Shown here one piece after another: positions 58,663 through 64,000 of a stretch of DNA of 64,000 nt. The position numbers and the translations under genes are program-made. The stretch spans positions 1 through 64,000 of the forward strand of contig NZ_PQIG01000057.1 in the NCBI RefSeq assembly GCF_012349115.1, in the 5' to 3' direction. Each line of letters opens with the position of its first letter. The stretch's first letter is position 1. The notes beneath the pieces were generated by a model, which worked only from the letters and a program-made list of their open reading frames with translations, was not told the origin of the DNA and made no database searches. Source of the DNA: Rhizobium ruizarguesonis (GTDB lineage Bacteria; Pseudomonadota; Alphaproteobacteria; Rhizobiales; Rhizobiaceae).

Positions 58663-59955
58663 ATGGCTCAGGCGCTGGGTTTCGACTTCGGCACGACGAA
58701 TACGGTTCTCGCCATGGCGGATGGTGGGGCGACCCGCTCGATGGCGTTCACGAGCACGACGGGTACCGCCGACAGCATGCGCACGGCGCTTTCCTTCATG
58801 AAGGATGCCCAGCTCGGCGCGTCAGCACTGAAGGTGGAAGCCGGCCATGCGGCGATCCGCCAATTCATCGACAATCCCGGCGAATGCCGCTTTCTGCAGT
58901 CGATCAAGACCTTTGCGGCGAGCGCGCTGTTCCAGGGCACGCTGATCTTTGCCAAGCGGCATAATTTCGAGGATCTGATGGAGGTCTTCGTGCGGCGCCT
59001 GCGCAACTACGCCGGCGACAACTGGCCTTCGGACGTCAGCCGCATCGTCACCGGCCGGCCGGTGCATTTTGCCGGCGCCAGCCCCGATCCGGCGCTGGCA
59101 ACCGAACGCTACAATGCGGCGCTGTCGCGCTTCGGTTTTCCCGAGATCCACTATGTCTATGAGCCGGTCGCCGCCGCCTTCTACTTCGCGCAGAACCTGA
59201 AGCGGGATGCCACCGTGCTGGTCGCGGATTTCGGCGGCGGCACGACCGACTATTCGCTGATCCGCTTCGAAACCGTCGCCGGCAAGCTGACGGCAACGCC
59301 GATCGGCCATTCCGGTGTCGGCGTCGCCGGCGACCATTTCGACTACAGGATGATCGACAACATCGTCGCGCCGCTGATCGGCAAGGGCAGCCATTTCAAA
59401 AGCTTCGACAAGATTCTCGAAGTGCCGTCCAACTACTATTCCAGCTTCGGCCGCTGGAACCAGCTGTCGATCTTCAAGACGACGCGCGAATTCGAGGATC
59501 TGAAGAAGCTGGTGCGCACCAGCCTAGAGCCGGAAAAGCTCGAAATCTTCATCGACCTCATCGACCATGACGAGGGCTATCCGCTCTATCAGGCGGTGTC
59601 GGCGACGAAGATGGCGCTGTCGGCTTCGGAGGAAGCGTCTTTCGATTTCGCGCCGCTTGGTCGCGGTGGACATCGCAGCATCAAGCGGAGCGATTTCGAA
59701 GGCTGGATCGCCGACGATCTCGCCCGCATCGAAGGCGCGCTCGACGACGTGCTCGACAAGACCGAGACGAAGCCTGCGGAGATCGACAAGGTGTTCTTGA
59801 CCGGCGGCACCTCCTTCGTGCCGGCGGTGCGCCGCATCTTCACGGAACGCTTCGAGCACGACCGGATCGAAAGCGGCGGCGAACTGTTGTCGATCGCCCA
59901 TGGTCTGGCGCTGATCGGCGAACGCGACGACATCGCACAATGGACTGTGCAATAG
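58663..59955 (+). CDS. Hsp70/YegD-like chaperone-family protein
   Basis: A 430-residue protein with only the nucleotide-binding domain of Hsp70, no substrate-binding domain. Phosphate 1 motif: LGFDFGTTNTVLAMADGG at residues 5-22; phosphate 2: VLVADFGGGTTDYSLIRFE near residue 185; adenosine motif: VFLTGGTSFVPAVRRIF near 378. It thus resembles YegD of enterobacteria, an actin-fold ATPase of unknown role. AGAGG stands nine bases before the ATG. Monocistronic, followed by a strong terminator. Confidence 0.88.
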   Translation: MAQALGFDFGTTNTVLAMADGGATRSMAFTSTTGTADSMRTALSFMKDAQLGASALKVEAGHAAIRQFIDNPGECRFLQSIKTFAASALFQGTLIFAKRHNFEDLMEVFVRRLRNYAGDNWPSDVSRIVTGRPVHFAGASPDPALATERYNAALSRFGFPEIHYVYEPVAAAFYFAQNLKRDATVLVADFGGGTTDYSLIRFETVAGKLTATPIGHSGVGVAGDHFDYRMIDNIVAPLIGKGSHFKSFDKILEVPSNYYSSFGRWNQLSIFKTTREFEDLKKLVRTSLEPEKLEIFIDLIDHDEGYPLYQAVSATKMALSASEEASFDFAPLGRGGHRSIKRSDFEGWIADDLARIEGALDDVLDKTETKPAEIDKVFLTGGTSFVPAVRRIFTERFEHDRIESGGELLSIAHGLALIGERDDIAQWTVQ

Positions 59956-59962
59956 CGCCGAC

Positions 59963-59993
59963 AAGGGCGGGCAATCTGCCGCCCGCCCTTTCA
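59963..59993 (+). terminator. Rho-independent terminator of the Hsp70-like gene
   Basis: AAGGGCGGGC (59963-59972) and GCCCGCCCTT (59981-59990) form a perfect 10-bp stem with an 8-base loop, followed by TT, eight bases after the stop codon. Confidence 0.8.
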
Positions 59994-60023
59994 ATGCCCC
60001 TGTCACTCCGCTAGACTTGCCGC

Positions 60024-60926
60024 ATGATCTCCGCCAACGACCTTTCCCCCGCCGAGCTTGCAGCGCTTCTGCATTTCCATGCGGATGCCGGCGTGGAATG
60101 GCTGCTGGAGGAAGAGGCGATCGACCGCTTCGCCGAGTTCGAGGCGATGAAGGCCGCCCGCCGCCCGGCGGCGGCGCAGGCGCAGCAGCAACATCCTGCC
60201 GCTGGGGAACGCCCTGCCCCAGGTCAGGCACCGCCGCGTCCGAATGCAGCGACGCGCCCAGCGCCTGCCGAACGCGCAGCGTCCGGTCCGCAGCCGGCAA
60301 TCCCGGACGGCGAGGCGGTGCAGCAGGCGCGCTTCGTCGCCGAAACTGCGCGATCGCTTGTCGAACTCAAGACCGCGATTGAAGCCTTCAGCAGCTGCAA
60401 CCTCAAGCACAGCGCCCGCTCGACCATCTTTGCCAGCGGCGATGCCGAAAGCGGGATCATGGTGATCGGCTCGGCGCCGAGCGCCGAAGACGATCGCGAA
60501 GGCATGCCCTTCTCGGGGAAATCCGGCCAGCTGTTCGACAAGATGCTGGCGGCGATCGGGCTGAAGCGCTCAGCCATTCTGCTGACGCAGGTCATCCCCT
60601 GGCGCCCGCCTGGCAATCGCGCGCCCTCGGCGGCGGAAATGGACATCTGCCGACCCTTCATCGAGCGGCAGATCGCGCTTGCCGAACCGAAGGCGATCCT
60701 GCTGCTCGGCAATTTTTCGGCGCGTTTCTTCTTCGGCGAAAACGATACGATTCACGGCCTGCGCGGCCGCTGGAAGGAGATTGCCGTTGCAGACTGTGTC
60801 ATTCCTGCCATAGCCAGCCTGCATCCGCAGGATCTGTTAACCGCACCTGTAAACAAGCGGCTGGCTTGGAACGACCTGCTCGCCTTTCAAGCGAAGCTTA
60901 AGTCCCTCTCTTTGCTTAGAAATTAG
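60024..60926 (+). CDS. Uracil-DNA glycosylase superfamily protein (family 4/5-like)
   Basis: A 300-residue protein. The N-terminal third is a low-complexity Ala/Pro/Arg-rich stretch (about 35-105), as in alphaproteobacterial members. The catalytic domain opens IMVIGSAPSAEDDREGMPFS (motif A, near residue 150), followed by GKSGQLFDKMLAAIGLKRS, TQVIPWRPPGNRAPSA, and motif B around SLHPQDLL near 266. The 4Fe-4S cysteine pattern of classical family 4 is incomplete (one Cys in SSCNLKHSA) and motif A has Ser where Glu is usual, so activity on uracil is uncertain. Role: removal of uracil or other damaged bases from DNA. Confidence 0.82.
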   Translation: MISANDLSPAELAALLHFHADAGVEWLLEEEAIDRFAEFEAMKAARRPAAAQAQQQHPAAGERPAPGQAPPRPNAATRPAPAERAASGPQPAIPDGEAVQQARFVAETARSLVELKTAIEAFSSCNLKHSARSTIFASGDAESGIMVIGSAPSAEDDREGMPFSGKSGQLFDKMLAAIGLKRSAILLTQVIPWRPPGNRAPSAAEMDICRPFIERQIALAEPKAILLLGNFSARFFFGENDTIHGLRGRWKEIAVADCVIPAIASLHPQDLLTAPVNKRLAWNDLLAFQAKLKSLSLLRN

Positions 60927-60953
60927 CCAAAGTTGAATAATTTGTGAATCAAT

Positions 60954-60972
60954 CCATGCGTTTTTCGCATGG
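60954..60972 (+). terminator. Hairpin after the glycosylase gene
   Basis: CCATGCG-TTTTT-CGCATGG, a perfect 7-bp stem 27 bases after the stop codon. It is followed by CTGCATCC rather than a T run; a weak terminator at best. Confidence 0.4.
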
Positions 60973-61057
60973 CTGCATCCCGCCGTGATGCATTGCGGAA
61001 TCTATGCTGCATCGCAATATCAGCTGTGTCTTGGGAGGAATCACAGGAACCAAGGCC

Positions 61058-61249
61058 ATGAACAAGCGTTTTCGTCCTATCCATAGCGGGTTTGAAACCC
61101 TTCGCCTCGCCGGCGACCAGGTTCGTTCCACTCAAGGCTACAGCCGTTTCGGCTTTGCCACGAACGAACAGATGATTGCCCGCGGCACCGGCATCAACAG
61201 CCGTACGGCGCGCCCGAACGCGATTTTCTCCGACTTCCAGCAATATTGA
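61058..61249 (+). CDS. Hypothetical small protein
   Basis: A 63-residue basic protein, MNKRFRPIHSGFETLRLAGD followed by QVRSTQGYSRFGFATNEQM and a tail SRTARPNAIFSDFQQY. It is soluble, without a signal peptide. AAGG stands three bases before the ATG, which is close; GGGAGGAA at 61034 may also serve. I do not recognise a family. A family A repeat block follows. Confidence 0.45.
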   Translation: MNKRFRPIHSGFETLRLAGDQVRSTQGYSRFGFATNEQMIARGTGINSRTARPNAIFSDFQQY

Positions 61250-61262
61250 GCAGGAATTCAAC

Positions 61263-61312
61263 GTGTCGCAGCGTCCTTTGCGCGTCTTAAAAAGACGCGC
61301 AGCGCTGTAAGC
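61263..61312. repeat. RIME-like intergenic repeat (family A, single block, copy 4)
   Basis: GCGCGTCTT-AAA-AAGACGCGC (61280-61300) is a perfect 9-bp palindrome flanked by TGTCGCAGCGTCC and AGCGCTGTAAGC. It corresponds to the first block of the copies at 2229-2340 and 10985-11090; the ATTATGCAG palindrome is absent. Confidence 0.65.
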
Positions 61313-61347
61313 GCTTCGCCTACCCTTCGTATCAAGAGTGCCCCAAC

Positions 61348-61506
61348 ATGTCGACGATCCTGATATCGCTTCTGCGCAACATCGAAACCTTCGAGCATAT
61401 CCGCGTTGCCGTCTGTGCTGCGCGGGAATATGAGCGTGAGCTTTCGGTCAAGCCGGCCGACGCCGGATGCCGCATTGGCGCAGGCACTGCGGCAATCGTT
61501 CTCTGA
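61348..61506 (+). CDS. Possible small protein (52 aa)
   Basis: MSTILISLLRNIETFEHIRV, AVCAAREYERELSVKPADAG and a short end. AAGAG lies about 11 bases before the ATG. Its stop codon ends one base before the stop of the convergent gene at 61507, a tidy fit that supports it somewhat. No family recognised. Confidence 0.3.
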   Translation: MSTILISLLRNIETFEHIRVAVCAAREYERELSVKPADAGCRIGAGTAAIVL

Positions 61507-62379
61507 TCAAATTGCCATTTCCTCGATTTGGGCCTTTGCCCATTCGAAGGCCTCGTCGACATAGGCGAACTTGACCGCCTGCCAGGCGCAATATTCCTCG
61601 ACGAAATCCCGCGATATCCAAAGATGCGTCTTGCGCGGCTCGTCATACCAGCCGACGCAGCCGCGTTGCGCCGCCTTTGCCAGCAGCCGCTGCAGATGAG
61701 TGCGCGACATCATGAAATCAGCAGCAAGCGCGCGAGTTTCGACGCGGCCGACGGACAATCTCCCCGGCTCGCTGCTTTCCATATCCATCCGGGCGATGAA
61801 ATTGTCGACGACGAGGCCGCCGGCCTCCGTCCAGAGGAACAGCGCCACCTGTTCCGGCGGTTCGCGCCAAGCGGCATCTTCGAGGCAATGGCGGGCAATG
61901 CGCGGCTGAATGAGCCGCATCAGTGATGGATTTGCCTGGAAAAAGGCTGCCCTTTGACCGCCGTCGAGCAGGTCGAGTGCACCGAGATTGGAGAAAAGCC
62001 AGGCAAACATCCCCTGATGGCTGACATCGGCCGGTTCGAAATGACGAGGTCGCCGCCGCTCGTCGCCGGGCGTGTGGGTTATGAAGCGGTAGGTATAGAG
62101 TTCCTCGATGAAGGCGAGCACGGTGTTGCGGCTCGCCACCTTGTGCGCGGTGATGCGCCCCGTCAACCGCACGGCGGTGAAACCCGACGTCGGGTCGCGC
62201 GGATCATATTCCAGATGGAGAGCATAGGCAGTCTGGGTCAGAAGCCAGCGTTGATGCGAGGCAAGCAGTCGCGCCAGCCGCGGACCGGCGTCGAACATGC
62301 CGCGCATCTGCCCAGCCAAAAAGCGAATGCTCATCAGAAAGGAAGAGTTCCCCACCAATTGCTCCGCTGTGAATGCCAT
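61507..62379 (-). CDS. Hypothetical protein, possibly with winged-helix elements
   Basis: A 290-residue soluble protein, MAFTAEQLVGNSSFLMSIRF at its start. Around residues 75-110 (TAHKVASRNTVLAFIEELYT, YRFITHTPGD) and 210-255 (RVETRALAADFMMSRTHLQR, LLAKAAQRGCVGWYD) there are two segments that look like helix-turn-helix/wing units of the MarR sort, so a DNA-binding role is possible. GGAG stands nine bases before the ATG at 62379. I cannot name the family. Monocistronic. Confidence 0.6.
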   Translation of the reverse strand: MAFTAEQLVGNSSFLMSIRFLAGQMRGMFDAGPRLARLLASHQRWLLTQTAYALHLEYDPRDPTSGFTAVRLTGRITAHKVASRNTVLAFIEELYTYRFITHTPGDERRRPRHFEPADVSHQGMFAWLFSNLGALDLLDGGQRAAFFQANPSLMRLIQPRIARHCLEDAAWREPPEQVALFLWTEAGGLVVDNFIARMDMESSEPGRLSVGRVETRALAADFMMSRTHLQRLLAKAAQRGCVGWYDEPRKTHLWISRDFVEEYCAWQAVKFAYVDEAFEWAKAQIEEMAI

Positions 62380-62621
62380 TATGCTTTTCTCCACCTCCGC
62401 TCGCCGGCCGGCGTTCGGAGCAACGACACCCAGAGCTCCTCCGGCATCAGCGGCCATTCAGACATGCACAGCTTGGAATAAATGATACTCTCTCATGTTC
62501 AACAACCATATTCCTCAGGTCCGCGATATCCCAAGAATTCGCCATTCTTTTCACTCGTTGAGAGCAAGTTTCAAGCCACCGCAATCTTCGCGTTAAAACC
62601 GATATTGCGCGCTGGCGGGCG

Positions 62622-63560
62622 TCAGGCTTGCGGCGTCGTGGCCTTGCGCGCCTCCCTCTGTTCGATGCCCAGCTGATGCTCGCGATAGATGATGAAGATG
62701 CCGGCGGCGACGACGATGGCGGTGCCGATCAGCATGGTCACGCTCGGCACGTCGCCGAAGACGAAGTAGGCAACGATGCCACCGAGCAGGATCGAGGTAT
62801 ATTCGAACGGCGCGATGGTGGAGACATCGGCATGGCGGTAACTTTCCGTCAGCAGAATCTGCGCGACGCCGCCGCAGAAACCGGCCGCGATCAGGCAGAG
62901 CGCTGTCGGCCATGGCAGGATGAGCCAGCCGAAGGGAAGAGAAGCCAGCGAAAAGACCGAGGCGGTGATCGAGAAATACAGCACGATCGTCGCCGTCTTC
63001 TCCTCTTCGACGAGGCGGCGCACCTGGATCATCGCCATGCCGCCGAGAACGGCCGAGAACAGCACGCAGAGCGCGCCGACGGCCTGCTCCGCCTCCATGC
63101 CGCCGTCGCGAAACAGCGTCAGTTTCGGCCAGGACACGATGGCAACGCCGACGATGCCGACGAGGACGGCGCTCCAGCGATAGATGCGCACGGTCTCACC
63201 GAGAAAAACGGCAGCGAAGATGACGGCGACGAGCGGCAACGCGTAGCCGAGCGCGATCGCCTCCGGCAGCGGCAGATGCAGCAGGCCGTAGAAACCGAAA
63301 GCCATCGACAAGATGCCGATCGTGCCGCGCCTGAGGTGACCGATTGGATTGGCCGTGTAGAAGGCGGCGCGCAGCTGCCTGTTATAGGCGAGATAGGCCA
63401 TGATCGGGAAAAGCGCGAAGAACGACCTGCAGAAGGTGACCTGACCTGGCGGGATGTCTGAGCCGGCCAGCTTGATGAAGGTCTGCATGGCCAGGAAGAC
63501 CACGACCGACGAGACTTTCAGCGCAATGCCTCTCATCGGGTTTCTGAGAACCGAGTGCAT
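62622..63560 (-). CDS. EamA/DMT-family transporter
   Basis: A 312-residue protein with ten membrane spans in two EamA repeats (GIALKVSSVVVFLAMQTFIK and FRRGTIGILSMAFGFYG-like segment in the first; LCVLFSAVLGGMAMIQVRRL in the second). The motif LPLPEAIALGYALPLVAVIF followed by LGETVRIYRWSAVLVG is typical for the family. It probably exports a metabolite or amino acid; it is distinct from the EamA gene at 42059. AGGATC precedes the ATG. It is transcribed leftward, away from the last gene of the window. Confidence 0.87.
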   Translation of the reverse strand: MHSVLRNPMRGIALKVSSVVVFLAMQTFIKLAGSDIPPGQVTFCRSFFALFPIMAYLAYNRQLRAAFYTANPIGHLRRGTIGILSMAFGFYGLLHLPLPEAIALGYALPLVAVIFAAVFLGETVRIYRWSAVLVGIVGVAIVSWPKLTLFRDGGMEAEQAVGALCVLFSAVLGGMAMIQVRRLVEEEKTATIVLYFSITASVFSLASLPFGWLILPWPTALCLIAAGFCGGVAQILLTESYRHADVSTIAPFEYTSILLGGIVAYFVFGDVPSVTMLIGTAIVVAAGIFIIYREHQLGIEQREARKATTPQA

Positions 63561-63905
63561 GATCCTGGCTCTTAATACTGCTCAAGCGGAATGGGGGGAC
63601 GCGTTCGACTCGGGAACGCAGCGGGTGACGTCTTCCATCGTAGCGAAAGAAAAAACCGATTGGCGAAAAAATCGCGAGCAAGGCGGGAGAATCGCAAATC
63701 GCCTTTCAGCCGCGGGCTCAATCGTGCCGTATGTGCGCCACAGCTCCGAAATCACCCTCTTTTCAGCCATTCCCCCTAAAATGTTCACCTCTGACTGCTC
63801 GGCGTTAACCAATTGAAAACCATAGGCAAGCATCGTTTTTATCGCTGATTTCGAAATTTTCTTCACCACGCAAACAATTGCCCGCTCCTCCCAGGATCCC
63901 ATTTG
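63561..63905. other. Divergent intergenic region, no gene seen
   Basis: About 345 bases. Open frames on both strands here lack ribosome-binding sites and family likeness. The stretch must hold the promoters of the leftward EamA gene and the rightward gene starting at 63906. TTAACCAATTGAAAACCAT near 63806 resembles a CtrA-type half-site, but only loosely. Confidence 0.35.
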
Positions 63906-64000
63906 ATGAAGCCGCTTAGCGCCGAAACCATCGCCCAGTCGCAGAATGCGACACCGCGGTCCATGCGCGTCGTCACCGACGGCATCAGCACCGACCTCGA
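63906..64000 (+). CDS. N-terminal fragment of an unknown protein (gene continues beyond the window)
   Basis: Begins MKPLSAETIAQSQNATPRSM and runs open to the end of the window, about 31 codons. AGGA stands about nine bases before the ATG. Too short to assign a family; no signal peptide or membrane segment is visible yet. Confidence 0.55.
   Translation, partial: MKPLSAETIAQSQNATPRSMRVVTDGISTDL

Noticed and set aside
63582..63902. 106-codon frame on the minus strand near the right end
   Set aside because: It has no ribosome-binding site, spans the divergent promoter region and shows no family likeness.
1..64000. CRISPR arrays, rRNA genes, intact insertion sequences
   Set aside because: No regularly spaced direct repeats, no rRNA-like sequence and no transposase or integrase gene could be found by reading; the palindromic repeats are dispersed, not arrayed.

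Overview
This 64 kb window is chromosomal DNA from an alphaproteobacterium of the Rhizobium etli / R. leguminosarum type. The evidence is the high-GC coding style, a complete rhizobial myo-inositol catabolic cluster (iolY, iolR, iolCDEB with an IolC-DUF2090 fusion), a cluster that looks like the lipopolysaccharide galacturonosyltransferase genes (rgt) of R. leguminosarum, and several families of palindromic intergenic repeats of the RIME type known from Rhizobium. There is no plasmid replication, phage or intact transposon gene; the content is core metabolism plus a few accessory insertions.

Layout. 1-2.2 kb: start of an outer-membrane porin, a tRNA-Ser(GCU) and a ferredoxin-reductase-like flavoprotein. 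2.4-10.6 kb: inositol catabolism. IolY and the RpiR-type regulator IolR are divergent and iolC-iolD-iolE-iolB follow; GGAA-N6-TTYC operator-like sites lie before iolR and iolC, and each of the three gaps iolC/D, D/E and E/B holds a palindromic element. 10.7-20.9 kb: many small genes (DUF1127, AraC, a Cys-rich miniprotein, MATE pump, two PilZ-like proteins, LysR, host-attachment protein, DUF2177, HisC-like aminotransferase, Sel1, DUF2147). 21-25.3 kb: AMP nucleosidase with a probably leaderless promoter, then an ECF42-type sigma factor preceded by three YciI/DGPF proteins and a fitting promoter. 25.3-32.1 kb: a UPF0104-type membrane protein, one polyprenyl-phosphate glycosyltransferase (RgtE-like) and three paralogous GT83/ArnT-like transferases. 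32.2-32.9 kb: a ParD/ParE-like module between about 160-bp direct repeats. 33-46.5 kb: polyamine-type aminotransferase and glutamine-synthetase-like ligase, lipid kinase, transporters, HxlR/quinone reductase pair, mgtE with a structured leader carrying a small upstream ORF, Lrp/EamA pair, L,D-transpeptidase, ETF-ubiquinone oxidoreductase, SDR. 46.7-53.7 kb: an accessory-looking block with a 1996-residue multidomain helicase-nuclease and an APH-like kinase. 54-64 kb: RND efflux pair, Hsp70-like protein, uracil-DNA glycosylase, small unknowns and a second EamA transporter.

The most interesting points are: (i) the giant transglutaminase-like/DUF4011/SF1-helicase/Vsr-like nuclease/DUF3320 protein, a candidate single-gene defence system; (ii) the mgtE leader, where a proline-containing 18-codon upstream ORF sits just before two mutually exclusive hairpins, one of which sequesters the mgtE ribosome-binding site; (iii) reciprocal gene fossils showing that the divergent promoter of the rgt-like locus was duplicated and the copies decayed in complementary ways; (iv) the toxin-antitoxin cassette between direct repeats, with a toxin frame that lacks any ATG, GTG or TTG start; (v) a perfect 9-bp hairpin that hides the ribosome-binding site of the DUF1127 gene.

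All calls rest on reading the sequence and remembered family knowledge; no database search was possible. Product names are firmest for iolCDEB, amn, mgtE, the RND pump, ETF-QO and the tRNA, and weakest for the small hypothetical genes.
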